Origin: Shewanella sp. 10N.286.48.A6
Lineage (GTDB): Bacteria > Pseudomonadota > Gammaproteobacteria > Enterobacterales > Shewanellaceae
Direction: 5' to 3'
DNA length: 64,000 nucleotides
Assembly (NCBI RefSeq): GCF_002873135.1
Contig: NZ_MCVI01000010.1
Location: 21,260 to 85,259, forward strand
The notes beneath the pieces were generated by a model. The model made no database searches and was not told the DNA's origin. It saw only the letters and a list, made by a program, of their open reading frames with translations. The first letter of the stretch is position 1, and each line of letters opens with the position of its first letter. This document shows, piece after piece, positions 1-11,205 of the stretch. The translations under genes and the position numbers were made by a program.

Positions 1-1182
1 TGAGCTTAAGTTACCCGGGATTAAAAACTGGGTATTTTCGTCATTAGCCGCCAACACAGCTAAAGTGTGATCATCAGTTTTACTGGTAAGCTTTACCCCA
101 TAGTCGGGTGAGGCAATATTACGAGTGTGTAATAGGCTTAATTGGGTATCGAAATAATCTTTATTATCTAAAAAGAAAGCACGTTTTTCAGGGTAAAATA
201 ACGCAAAAGTATTGTTAACATCTAGCTGACCAGAATCGGCTTCTACTTGGGAAAAGTCAGGATTAATGGTGGCATTTAATAACGTTGTAGGGGTGATGCC
301 CCAACGTAAATCGAGCCCAGCTTCAACATGATTATCATCTTCCCAAGGCTGGTTAGGATTAAGATTACGTTGATTATTACTGGTTGCCACCACTGATGGC
401 GTAATTTGAATATCTTTACCTTGCTTAGCGCCTTCAAGGCCTGTTGCGGTGCCGAGTTGGCATAATTGACATGACACATTACGATCAATTTTATGGCTTG
501 ATATACGATGGGTTTCATTTCTTGGGTAAAAGCGAATTAATTCAATGCCCCAAGTTTGCAGGTCTTTATTGTCATCAAAGTTAAATAGTCTTAATGGTAG
601 CTCTAGTTCAACTTGATAACCTTGGGCTGTGATCTGACCACTAGCATACCAAATACCGTCCCAGGCATCACTTTCTTCACCTGTTAACTCATTTTCAATA
701 GAGTCATTTTGAACCCCATAAGGGTTGATAAAAAACTGATAGGCAAGGCGGGCATTATTAAAGGTGTCGAGCTTAATACCCACTTGATCATCACCCCATG
801 AGCTATCGCGGTCACGTAAATTACTGCGGATCTGTTCAGGGTTTGGGTCATTAGCCAAAAAGGCAACAAACAAACTGGTTTCTGTGGCAAATATTTTCGC
901 TTCAGTGCTAACGGGGGCGGCAATGTTTTCCCCCGGTGAGGTTTCATATTTAAGCTGCATAGTGGCAGCTTGTTGCCACTGTGGCTCATTCAACTCGCCA
1001 TCGATTTCTACAGCCTCGGATAAGGTTGGAATGGCGATATTAAATTGACTTGCATCACCAGCGATAACAGAAGCAGGGAGCAGAAAAGTGCTAAAAAACA
1101 CGCTTAAAATAGCTGCGCTTCTAATGGTGGAATTTGATAGAAACAAAGGTGTTGTCAGGTATTTTTTCACAATACTTCTCAT
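1..1182 (-). CDS. Secreted DUF5916/CBM9-like protein, partial (C-terminus off the left edge)
   Basis: The minus strand is open without a stop from an ATG at 1182 to the window edge, giving 394 codons in frame. The start shows a basic N-terminus, a hydrophobic stretch and a likely signal cleavage near codon 45 (SVIAGDAS). Next comes a CBM9-like N-terminal domain beginning 'AVEIDGELNEPQWQQAA', with the 'FVAFLANDPNPEQIRSNLRD' region typical of proteins that pair this domain with a DUF5916 beta-barrel-like region. A later segment reads 'NATINPDFSQVEADSGQLD' and 'FYPEKRAFFLDN', the usual signature of the DUF5916 part. Function is unknown; a surface or outer-membrane role is inferred from the signal peptide and family. 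No strong Shine-Dalgarno precedes the ATG, so the exact start is uncertain. The family call rests on recognised motifs only. Confidence 0.75.
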   Translation of the reverse strand, partial: MRSIVKKYLTTPLFLSNSTIRSAAILSVFFSTFLLPASVIAGDASQFNIAIPTLSEAVEIDGELNEPQWQQAATMQLKYETSPGENIAAPVSTEAKIFATETSLFVAFLANDPNPEQIRSNLRDRDSSWGDDQVGIKLDTFNNARLAYQFFINPYGVQNDSIENELTGEESDAWDGIWYASGQITAQGYQVELELPLRLFNFDDNKDLQTWGIELIRFYPRNETHRISSHKIDRNVSCQLCQLGTATGLEGAKQGKDIQITPSVVATSNNQRNLNPNQPWEDDNHVEAGLDLRWGITPTTLLNATINPDFSQVEADSGQLDVNNTFALFYPEKRAFFLDNKDYFDTQLSLLHTRNIASPDYGVKLTSKTDDHTLAVLAANDENTQFLIPGNLSS

Positions 1183-1524
1183 GATGAATCTGTAACTTAT
1201 TGTTAGTTTGCGAGATTGTCGCAGAAAGTCATACTAAAGTCGTTAATTTTATGTGATTAAAATGTTTTTAGTTGTTACTTGCGTTTGAGGGCTTGGAATT
1301 AACAATTGATAAATATTTACTTGTTAAAAACTAGGATGACGCATGCTCAATAGGCCGCTTCCTAACGTTAGCCTCATATGCATACTTAAAGGCAACAGCA
1401 AATAATCAAAGTATTAGTCACAAACCTCAGTAAGAGACAGATATGCAATAAAAAGCCTCAACAAAATGTCGAGGCCTCTTGATATCAATACCGCAGAATC
1501 AACAACGATATTCTCATTGCGAAA
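1183..1524. other. Intergenic region between the DUF5916-like gene and cysZ
   Basis: Apart from the cysZ terminator at 1448-1475, this AT-rich stretch holds no gene that I can support. It must contain the promoter of the minus-strand gene that starts at 1182, but no clear -35/-10 pair stands out. Confidence 0.5.
1448..1475 (-). terminator. Rho-independent terminator of cysZ
   Basis: Read on the minus strand, GCCTC (1475-1471) pairs with GAGGC (1459-1455) across an 11-nt loop and is followed by a T-rich tail (TTTTTATT). It lies about 50 nt past the cysZ stop. Confidence 0.7.
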
Positions 1525-2289
1525 CTATTCAGGTGCTATTTCTGGATGCTTATAAGCATCACGGTATTTATCAACCCACATGGCGGTGGCGCCGCAAATA
1601 GCTACTGGCATGACGATAAAGTTCACTATCGGGATCATTGAAAACAGCGTTACTGTGGCGCCAAAGGTGTAGCTGGTGCCTTTAGTTTGATTGAGGGCAA
1701 ACTTCATATCCTCAAACGGCACTTTATGGTTATCGAATGGGAAGTCGCAATACTGAATTGCCATCATCCATGCACTGAATAAAAACCATAAAACGGGCGC
1801 GGCGGTTTGGCCAACAACAGGCACGATAAATAACACTAGAAACAGTAATGCTCTAGGCAGGTAGTATTTTAATTTAGTCCACTCTCGACCCATTATTCGC
1901 GGTAAATCTTTAATTAAATCTACCGTTGTGCCAGAGTTAAGTGACTTACCGGTTAAGTGCATCTCAACTTTTTCAGCCAGCAGGCCATTAAAGGGCGCAG
2001 CTATCCAGTTCATCACTGAGCTAAAGATAAAAGACATCACCACTAATAAGCTAACAACCGCCAGTGGCCACAGGAAAAAATTTAACCATGTGAGGTATTC
2101 GGGGATTTGGCCGTTCATCCAAGCAAACATTTCATCTAATTTACCAATGGCAAAATAAATGACCGTTGAGAATAAAACTAAGTTAACCATTAATGGAATG
2201 AAGACAAAGGTTCGTAGCCCCGGTTGTTTTATGAGCTTAAACCCATCCATAAAATAATTAACACCACTTTTCATTGGTTTAATTGGCAT
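1525..2289 (-). CDS. cysZ: Sulfate transporter CysZ
   Basis: Inner-membrane protein of 254 residues, the usual CysZ length, that brings sulfate into the cell for assimilation to cysteine. The N-terminus (SGVNYFMDGFKLIKQPGLRTFVFIP) and the central 'WIAAPFNGLLAEKVE' segment are characteristic of the family. Hydrophobic segments lie near residues 27-48, 70-95, 145-170 and 205-235, with 'QYCDFPFDNHKVPFEDMK' between the last two, another conserved CysZ stretch. It is transcribed divergently from smc. A terminator follows on its own strand. cysE lies elsewhere in this window, in the same pathway. Confident call. Confidence 0.93.
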   Translation of the reverse strand: MPIKPMKSGVNYFMDGFKLIKQPGLRTFVFIPLMVNLVLFSTVIYFAIGKLDEMFAWMNGQIPEYLTWLNFFLWPLAVVSLLVVMSFIFSSVMNWIAAPFNGLLAEKVEMHLTGKSLNSGTTVDLIKDLPRIMGREWTKLKYYLPRALLFLVLFIVPVVGQTAAPVLWFLFSAWMMAIQYCDFPFDNHKVPFEDMKFALNQTKGTSYTFGATVTLFSMIPIVNFIVMPVAICGATAMWVDKYRDAYKHPEIAPE

Positions 2290-2493
2290 CGATTACATCC
2301 TTGAAAAAACTAGTTATGATGATTGTGGTGATGCATTGAGCGGAAAACAAGCCTTAAAGTGTGTTTAAGTCATAAAAATCGTTACAAAATGCAGCGCGAT
2401 TGGTAAAGTTGTACTTTATCCGTCTTACGCAGACGAGATGATTATTCATCGACGCTTCTTAATCAATCTCACTGGAACAACTTCACAAGCACA

Positions 2494-5400
2494 ATGCGAT
2501 TAAAACAAATAAAACTTGCTGGCTTTAAGTCGTTCGTTGACTCCACCAAAATTCCCTTCAACCAACCTTTAACGGCCATTATAGGCCCCAATGGATGTGG
2601 TAAATCCAATGTCATTGATGCCGTGCGCTGGGTGCTAGGCGAAAGCTCTGCTAAGCATTTGCGTGGCGACTCGATGATGGATGTGATTTTTAATGGCTCT
2701 AGCGCCAGAAAACCCGTGTCAGTTGCCAGCATTGAGTTGAGCTTTGAAAATCTCGATGGTCGATTAGCAGGCCAATATGCCAGTTATCAAGAAATATCGG
2801 TAAAAAGACAAGTCAGTCGCGATGGTGACTCAAATTACTTTTTGAATGGTCAAAAGTGTCGCCGTAAAGATATTACCGATTTATTTATGGGCACAGGTTT
2901 GGGCCCACGAAGTTATGCCATTATCGAGCAGGGGACGATTTCGCGTCTTATTGAATCTAAACCCCAAGAACTGCGGGTTTTTATTGAAGAAGCAGCAGGC
3001 ATTTCCCGTTATAAAGAACGCCGCCGTGAAACTGAAAACCGTATTCGTCATACGCGTGAAAACTTGGAGCGATTGGGCGATATTCGCTTAGAGCTCGGTA
3101 GCCAAATCGACAAGCTTGAACAACAAGCGCAGGCCGCCAAGCAATATCGTGAGTTTAAGCAACAAGAACGTGACTTACATGCGCAATTGTTGGTGATGCG
3201 CTATCAAGAGCTTAAAAACCAAAGCGACAATATTGCTCAAGAGATTTTACAACTTGAAGTTAATTTAGCTGCTGCCAATGCAGATGGTGAAACCACTGAA
3301 TTAACCCTTACTCAGCTTAAAACCCAAATTGCAGAATTAACCGCTGCTGAGCAACAGCTGGTGGCCGAGTATTATCAAGCAGGCACAGAAATCGCTAAGC
3401 TTGAACAACAGCTTAAACATCAACAGCTACAAGATAATCAGCTGGAAAAACAATTAGCAGATCTCATTTCGCAGCAGCAAGTTGCTAGTAATGCGTTGCA
3501 AACCTTGATGCTGCAAGAGCAACAATTAACGGCGCAGTTAGCTGAGGGCAAACCTGAACTTGTTGCAGCAGAACAAGCACTGGGCGTTATTGATGCTCAG
3601 CTGCAAGATGTTGAGCAAAAAGCGGCAGACTTACAGCAGCATTTATCGGTGTTATCTGATGGCGCGGCGAATGCCAAAATGGCAGCGGCACTAACCCAGA
3701 GCAAATTGCAGCATCAACAACAAATGCTGTCGCAGCAACAAAAGCAGTTAATCGAACTTAGTGCTGAGCAGCAGCGAAATACTGAGTCTGACTCACAAGC
3801 TGAATTAACCGCACTTGACCTCAAGTTAACCGCCCTTAAAGAGCAACTTGAATTAGAAGATGAAATCAAACATCAACTCACTGATGAACTTGAAGATAAG
3901 CAACAACAGCTAGCTCAGGCAAGTGAAGATTATCAGCAGCAAAAACAGCAGTTATCGTCACTAAGCGCCAGAAGTGAGCTGATTGAGCAATGGCTAACCA
4001 GCAATGACGATGATCAGCAAGCTTTATGGCAAACCATTGAGGTAACGCCAGGCTGGGAAAAGGCTGTTGATGTATTACTGCAAGGCATTTTAGCCACCAA
4101 AGTGATTGATGCTGGTGGTGCAATTGGCCCATCAGTGAGTGGTTTTATTGCCACAGGTGAGGTGAGCGCGCTGAATCACCAAATTAGCGCTGCGGTTAAT
4201 TTATCCCCTTGGCTTCACCATGTAAGCTGGTGTGCCAGTGTTGATGAGGCAAAAGCGCAGCTTAAGCAGTTAAGCTCAGATGGCATTTTTGCCACCCAAG
4301 ATGGTTATTTAGTGGGTCATGGCTTTGTCTTTAAAAAAGCCGACTCTAAGCAATCACAGCTGGCACTTAAAAATGAGTACCAGCAATTACAAATACAAAT
4401 TAGCCAATTAAATGAGCAATTGTTGCAGTTGCAGCAGCAAGTGAGCTTACAAACTCAGCAAGTTGGCGATTCTCACGCGCAATTGAGTCAATCTCAACTT
4501 AAACATCACCAGTTGCAATTAGATTGCAGTAAGCTTGATGCTCAGAGCCACAGTTTGGTGCTGCAGCAACAAGACAGATTACGCCGACAAAAAAGCCTTG
4601 ATGAACAAGTGGCTCAGCTGCAAGGACAAATTGGCGCAGGTCAACAAGCGATAGAGCGATTAACTGCCGAGCTTGAGTTATCCCAGCAAACGCATCAACA
4701 GCAGTTGGCAACCCAGCAGCAAGTAAATCAAGATTGGCAAACTGCCAGTCAGCAGCTACGAGATTATAAAGCTAACCGCAGTCAGCAAGAGCGTGATAGC
4801 AATAGTTGCCGGCAAAAAATGCAACAATTGCACACTCAAGTAGCAGTATTACAAGCCAATATTAGCCAGCAAACCCAGCAGAGCGAGTCCACCACAGCGC
4901 AAATCAAGCAGCTGCGGGAATCTTCGCAGCAAACTAATGCCAGTTTAGGTGAGCAGCAATTACAACAGCTGCAAACACAATTAAACGCGCAACTCGACAT
5001 TCAGCAAGCTAAACAACAATTACTGAATTCAAATCGTACACAGCAGGCAGAGTTACAAACTCGGCTCGATAGTGCGGTATTGATTCAAAAACAACAGCTT
5101 GGTGCACTGCAAAACTTGACTCAGTCTCTCAGCGGGTTAAAGTTACGTCGTGAAGGATTAAAAGGTCAGGCCGATGGCCAATTTCAGTTACTTGAAGAAC
5201 AACAGATAAAGATTCAAGATGTGATAGCGCATATTCCTGAAACAGCTAAAGTCATTGTATGGCAGCGAAACCTTGATAAAGTAAGAGCTCAAATCAGTCA
5301 TTTAGGGGCCATTAACCTCGCGGCAATCGAAGAGTTTGAGCAGCAAAGTGAACGTAAGGCTTATTTAGATAATCAAGATAATGATTTAAATAAAGGCTTA

Positions 5401-5919
5401 GCCACACTTGAAGAGGCCATTCGTAAAATCGATAAGGAAACTCGCACTCGATTTAAAACCACTTATGATGCGGTCAATGCGGACTTATCAAAGTTATTCC
5501 CTAAGGTTTTTGGCGGTGGTAAAGCCTATTTAGCCTTAACGGATGATGATTTACTTGAAACGGGTGTGACCATTATGGCGCAACCACCCGGCAAGAAGAA
5601 TAGTACTATTCACCTTCTTAGTGGTGGAGAAAAAGCCTTAACCGCTTTATCATTAGTATTTGCCATATTTAGACTAAATCCAGCACCATTTTGTATGCTT
5701 GATGAAGTTGATGCACCCTTAGATGATGCCAACGTTGAGCGTTTTTGCCGCTTATTAAAAGAGATGTCACAGAGTGTGCAGTTTGTTTATATTAGCCATA
5801 ATAAAATCACCATGGAAATGGCTGATCAATTAATAGGTGTCACTATGCATGAACCGGGCGTTTCACGTATAGTCGCAGTCGATATCGAAGAAGCGGTGGC
5901 ACTTGCCGACGCTGAATAA
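2494..5919 (+). CDS. smc: Chromosome segregation protein SMC
   Basis: A 1141-residue SMC ATPase that organises and segregates the chromosome. Head parts lie at both ends: Walker A GPNGCGKS at 31-38; the ABC signature LSGGE at 1042-1046; Walker B ending MLDEVD with D1070/E1071. Between them are two long coiled coils separated by a hinge at about residues 519-620 (from GWEKAVDVLLQG). The coiled coils are strikingly rich in glutamine, unlike the Lys/Glu-rich arms of most SMC proteins. Partner kleisin ScpA/ScpB genes are not in this window. The start is the ATG giving MRLKQIKLAGFKSF, the canonical N-terminus. zipA follows after 29 nt and is probably co-transcribed. The smc-zipA-ligA order is conserved in several gammaproteobacteria. 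Confidence 0.96.
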   Translation: MRLKQIKLAGFKSFVDSTKIPFNQPLTAIIGPNGCGKSNVIDAVRWVLGESSAKHLRGDSMMDVIFNGSSARKPVSVASIELSFENLDGRLAGQYASYQEISVKRQVSRDGDSNYFLNGQKCRRKDITDLFMGTGLGPRSYAIIEQGTISRLIESKPQELRVFIEEAAGISRYKERRRETENRIRHTRENLERLGDIRLELGSQIDKLEQQAQAAKQYREFKQQERDLHAQLLVMRYQELKNQSDNIAQEILQLEVNLAAANADGETTELTLTQLKTQIAELTAAEQQLVAEYYQAGTEIAKLEQQLKHQQLQDNQLEKQLADLISQQQVASNALQTLMLQEQQLTAQLAEGKPELVAAEQALGVIDAQLQDVEQKAADLQQHLSVLSDGAANAKMAAALTQSKLQHQQQMLSQQQKQLIELSAEQQRNTESDSQAELTALDLKLTALKEQLELEDEIKHQLTDELEDKQQQLAQASEDYQQQKQQLSSLSARSELIEQWLTSNDDDQQALWQTIEVTPGWEKAVDVLLQGILATKVIDAGGAIGPSVSGFIATGEVSALNHQISAAVNLSPWLHHVSWCASVDEAKAQLKQLSSDGIFATQDGYLVGHGFVFKKADSKQSQLALKNEYQQLQIQISQLNEQLLQLQQQVSLQTQQVGDSHAQLSQSQLKHHQLQLDCSKLDAQSHSLVLQQQDRLRRQKSLDEQVAQLQGQIGAGQQAIERLTAELELSQQTHQQQLATQQQVNQDWQTASQQLRDYKANRSQQERDSNSCRQKMQQLHTQVAVLQANISQQTQQSESTTAQIKQLRESSQQTNASLGEQQLQQLQTQLNAQLDIQQAKQQLLNSNRTQQAELQTRLDSAVLIQKQQLGALQNLTQSLSGLKLRREGLKGQADGQFQLLEEQQIKIQDVIAHIPETAKVIVWQRNLDKVRAQISHLGAINLAAIEEFEQQSERKAYLDNQDNDLNKGLATLEEAIRKIDKETRTRFKTTYDAVNADLSKLFPKVFGGGKAYLALTDDDLLETGVTIMAQPPGKKNSTIHLLSGGEKALTALSLVFAIFRLNPAPFCMLDEVDAPLDDANVERFCRLLKEMSQSVQFVYISHNKITMEMADQLIGVTMHEPGVSRIVAVDIEEAVALADAE

Positions 5920-5948
5920 ATAGAATAAATAGGATTACAGGGTCACCA

Positions 5949-7013
5949 ATGGAAGATTTTCAACTGGTTTTGTCAATACTAGGCGCAATAGCGATTATCG
6001 CAGTATTGGTACATGGGTTTTGGTCTATTCGTAAACAACAACCTAAAACGTTAAAAGACAACCCAATGACGGGGTTTTATAAAGGCCAAGCAGAGCAGCG
6101 TGACTCACAGGGGTTTGACGCTGATGGTATTGGTGAAGTGAGACGGGTTAAAGCTGACGAGGTCTCAGTTGAGCCTGTTATGAGACAGTCGAAGGTTAGC
6201 CCACATTTAAAGCCTAATGTAAGCAGCAGTCAACTTGATAGTGCAGAGCTAGAAATTACTGCAGCGGGTTCAAAAAAGGGCATTGGCCTACAAAACCAAT
6301 CAGCAGTGAATGTGCAAGCGCCAAGTTACCATCCGGGTAGAAAAGATCCCGTAATGACTACCGCTGCCAAAGAACCAGAGCATATACCAACCCAGCAAGC
6401 GCTGTTTGGTGAAGAGTTTAATGATGACTCTAATGAACCGTTTATTGACGACCCTATTGAAAAAGCCTCAGTAACCAAAGCTGAATCTAATGTGAGCTCT
6501 GCGAGTGTTCATTCGCCAGAACATCAAACCTTAGCACAAGAGCCGCTCACTCCTGTTGTCGAAACTGCGCCAAAGGCTGAGCCAGTAGAAGAGCCACTTG
6601 GCGAGCCGCAAGATGTATTAGTACTGCATGTGGTTGCCCGTGACGGTGAACAATTACAAGGCGCCGAGCTTTTACCTTGTTTGTTATCGCTTAACTTTAA
6701 ATTCGGCGATATGGATATTTTCCATCGTCATCAAGATAATGCCGGTAATGGAAAAGTGCTATTCTCCATGGCTAACATGTTAAAGCCTGGGGTATTTGAC
6801 CCTGACAATATGGAACAGTTTGCCACTCAAGGTGTGGTGTTATTTATGACATTGCCTTGCCATGGCGATGCGTTAAGAAATTTCTCAATTATGCTTAATT
6901 CAGCCCAGCAACTGGCTGATGACTTAGGCGCTGAAGTGTTAGACGACAAGCGTAACGCCTGGACTGATACTAATAAACAAGCATACTTAAGCCGAATTCG
7001 AGCCGTTTCTTAA
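5949..7013 (+). CDS. zipA: Cell division protein ZipA
   Basis: Inner-membrane protein of 354 residues that anchors FtsZ to the membrane at midcell. Residues 1-27 (MEDFQLVLSILGAIAIIAVLVHGFW side) form the single N-terminal membrane anchor, followed by a short basic patch (RKQQ). Residues 35-220 form a long acidic, Pro/Ser-rich linker without clear fold. Residues about 222-354 are the ZipA C-terminal FtsZ-binding domain (VLVLHVVARDGEQLQGAELLP through LGAEVLDDKRNAWT). Length and order fit the family. It sits 29 nt after smc and is followed by a hairpin terminator before ligA. Confidence 0.95.
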   Translation: MEDFQLVLSILGAIAIIAVLVHGFWSIRKQQPKTLKDNPMTGFYKGQAEQRDSQGFDADGIGEVRRVKADEVSVEPVMRQSKVSPHLKPNVSSSQLDSAELEITAAGSKKGIGLQNQSAVNVQAPSYHPGRKDPVMTTAAKEPEHIPTQQALFGEEFNDDSNEPFIDDPIEKASVTKAESNVSSASVHSPEHQTLAQEPLTPVVETAPKAEPVEEPLGEPQDVLVLHVVARDGEQLQGAELLPCLLSLNFKFGDMDIFHRHQDNAGNGKVLFSMANMLKPGVFDPDNMEQFATQGVVLFMTLPCHGDALRNFSIMLNSAQQLADDLGAEVLDDKRNAWTDTNKQAYLSRIRAVS

Positions 7014-7034
7014 ATTTTATTATATTTTACAATG

Positions 7035-7064
7035 AGGCCGCACTTGCGGCCTTGTTTGCTTTTT
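7035..7064 (+). terminator. Terminator or attenuator between zipA and ligA
   Basis: AGGCCGC (7035-7041), an ACTT loop, GCGGCCT (7046-7052), then a T-rich tail (TGTTTGCTTTTT). It ends only 2 nt before the ligA start, so read-through or a promoter inside zipA would be needed for ligA expression. Confidence 0.7.
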
Positions 7065-7066
7065 AG

Positions 7067-9085
<2,019 letters not shown>

Positions 9086-9175
9086 TTATTAATTAATAAA
9101 CACTAATCACTAACAATTAGTCGCTTTAAATAATCTTAAAAAGTAGCTACTGGCAATTTATTAATAGCATAAGTT

Positions 9176-9218
9176 AAGGCTTACCTAGCTTCGAACTAAG
9201 CAAGTAAGCCTTTACCTA
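9176..9218 (+). terminator. Possible terminator after ligA
   Basis: AAGGCTTAC (9176-9184) pairs with GTAAGCCTT (9204-9212) across a 19-nt loop, followed by a short T stretch (TTTACCT). The loop is long and the T tract weak, so this is a tentative call. Confidence 0.4.
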
Positions 9219-9234
9219 ATAAACTGGATACCCT

Positions 9235-9891
9235 GTGAATTTTAGCAATATCACTTGGCTTGATGACAAGGGCCATATAAAACCGCCGATATTTTTGTAT
9301 TTAATGCTGATCTTTCTCGCCCGTGGTTGGTGTGTCTTTATTGCATCGTTAACCCAATTTAACGATCGCACTGGGCTCGTGAGACTATTTTATCCTGAAA
9401 AAAGCGATTTTTTACTGGCATTAGCGAGCGGGGTTGGTGCGGTAATTATTTATGGATTAGTGATTGCGGAGCGAAAACGCAGCCCACAGGTATTAAGGCC
9501 GCTATTTAATCAGATTAAGTACATTCTATGGCTACTACTGATTGTTGATGCTTTATTACTTAGCCAACGCCTGGTTCACGATCATTTTGTTTTCAAAGTC
9601 AGCTTTGCACTTGATGCATTATTTATCTTTTGGTCAGCTATTTATTTATTAAAATCAAAACGATTGCAGCATTATTTTAAAGATTGGCAAAATGAAGCCG
9701 ATTATATGGCAGTAGAAGCTGAACTTGCCATGGCGAAAGAACAACAAGATGCTCAACTTTATGAGCCAGATGAACAGTCACAAGCCGCGCAGCATACTCA
9801 AAAGATTGTCGAGTCAGCCAAACATAATCGAGGCGTGTCTAATAAAGTTATTGCAACAGAAATAACCGACTCGATAAAGGTGAATAAGTAA
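9235..9891 (+). CDS. DUF2919 family inner-membrane protein (YfeZ-like)
   Basis: A 218-residue membrane protein starting at GTG. The N-terminus (WLDDKGHIKPPIFLYLMLIFLARGW) matches the DUF2919/YfeZ pattern of a short 'DDKGxxxPP' lead followed by a hydrophobic segment. Further membrane segments lie near residues 55-75, 92-110 and 120-140. The last 75 residues are polar and acidic with several glutamines and look cytoplasmic. Function is unknown. It follows ligA by 150 nt and precedes the HD-GYP gene by 54 nt. GTG is chosen because no upstream ATG is in frame close by; there is no strong ribosome site. Confidence 0.75.
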   Translation: MNFSNITWLDDKGHIKPPIFLYLMLIFLARGWCVFIASLTQFNDRTGLVRLFYPEKSDFLLALASGVGAVIIYGLVIAERKRSPQVLRPLFNQIKYILWLLLIVDALLLSQRLVHDHFVFKVSFALDALFIFWSAIYLLKSKRLQHYFKDWQNEADYMAVEAELAMAKEQQDAQLYEPDEQSQAAQHTQKIVESAKHNRGVSNKVIATEITDSIKVNK

Positions 9892-9945
9892 AACATGTTA
9901 AGTCATAGTAGCTGACAGAAATAAAAACCAATACCAGCGGCTGCT

Positions 9946-11175
9946 ATGGCGGTTAAAAAGGATCTTATCTTGGCTAAAGTAGTGGCTAAAACTGAGCCTA
10001 TCAATATACCGTTATCACAACTGGTGGTCGGTATGACGGTAAAACTGCCGTTATCGTGGTTTAATAATCCGTTTTTTCGTAATAAAGTACTGATTAGCTC
10101 CCAAGCAGAAATTGAACTGATTAATAGCTTAGGCATTAACTATGTGACTGTGATTGACGGTCAGCATTTATTTGTTGAGCCCGTTATCAGTCAACCTGTG
10201 GTTGCTGCGGAAGTGGCCCCCGCGTTTGATATTAACGCCATAATCAAAAAGTCAGTAAATACAAGTCGAGTTCGCTTCAGTAAAGCCTGCAGTAATCTTC
10301 GCCCCGCATATAGTAAAGTCATTAGTGATCCGCCGGTATCACATCGAGAAGCAGTGACAGTCGTGGAGTTACTATTAACCCATTTACATGAAACCAAACA
10401 GCCACAAATTGGATTAGTTAACTGTGCTGATAAAGAAATAAACATGGCTCAGCATGGGATCTCGGTTGCTGTGTTATCCATTTTAATGGGGCACAGCCTT
10501 GAGTTAGCCCCTGCGCAAATGCGAGATCTTGCGTTAGGCTGTGTGTTTCATGATATTGGCAAATTAAAAATACCTGATGCCATACGTCGCAAACGCATTG
10601 ATTTAACTAGTCACGAGCGAAACTATATAAAGACCCATCCCAATATCGGCTATGAAATGCTAGATAGAAGTGGTTTATTCCCTAAAGCCATGTTGGATAT
10701 TGTGCTACATCATCATGAGTATATCGATGGTAGTGGTTACCCCAATAAACTCACCAAAAATCACATTCCTTTATTGACCCAAATCGTGATTCTAGCGAAT
10801 GACTATACGGTATTGTTAGAAAGCACAGGCTCAGCACAATTGGCATTAGGCACCTTATTTAAAAGCCGTGCTGATAAACATGATAAAGCCTTGATTAGCA
10901 TACTAGTGAAAACGTTAGGCGTTTTTCCTCCGGGCTCCATTGTTAAATTGTCCGATGGTAGTATCGCCAAGGTAATGATGACATCAACCGCATCTAAGCA
11001 GCCCCATGTAGTTAGTTGTTCAGCTCATGGTACTCAGGCCAGTTTTAGATGCTTAATTGATGAAGGGGTAACGATTGTTGAGACGGTAAAACTAGAAGAT
11101 TTATCAAAAAAACTAGCTAACTTGCTAGAAGTTCACGCCCCTGTATGTTTTTATGTTTGCCATATTAATGATTAA
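9946..11175 (+). CDS. HD-GYP domain cyclic-di-GMP phosphodiesterase with DUF3391 N-terminus
   Basis: A 409-residue protein expected to hydrolyse the second messenger c-di-GMP in the cytoplasm. Residues about 22-120 match DUF3391 (LSQLVVGMTVKLPLSWFNNPFF ... ELINSLGINYVTVIDG), a domain often found before HD-GYP. The catalytic part shows HDIGK, the downstream 'IKTHPNIGYEMLD' and 'HHHEYIDGSGYP', so both the HD metal site and the GYP signature are intact. No membrane segment is seen. Neighbours give no obvious target. The ribosome site before the ATG is weak, so the start could be a few codons off. A PilZ-type protein, a possible c-di-GMP receptor class, is encoded 30 kb away. Confidence 0.9.
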   Translation: MAVKKDLILAKVVAKTEPINIPLSQLVVGMTVKLPLSWFNNPFFRNKVLISSQAEIELINSLGINYVTVIDGQHLFVEPVISQPVVAAEVAPAFDINAIIKKSVNTSRVRFSKACSNLRPAYSKVISDPPVSHREAVTVVELLLTHLHETKQPQIGLVNCADKEINMAQHGISVAVLSILMGHSLELAPAQMRDLALGCVFHDIGKLKIPDAIRRKRIDLTSHERNYIKTHPNIGYEMLDRSGLFPKAMLDIVLHHHEYIDGSGYPNKLTKNHIPLLTQIVILANDYTVLLESTGSAQLALGTLFKSRADKHDKALISILVKTLGVFPPGSIVKLSDGSIAKVMMTSTASKQPHVVSCSAHGTQASFRCLIDEGVTIVETVKLEDLSKKLANLLEVHAPVCFYVCHIND

Positions 11176-11205
11176 TTTTAGCGTTTTTTAACCCGTGGGA
11201 TTTTC

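Noticed and set aside
276..989. Two short minus-strand frames (276-518 and 684-989)
   Set aside because: They lie in other frames inside the longer DUF5916-like gene, which is open across the whole stretch and has clear family motifs.
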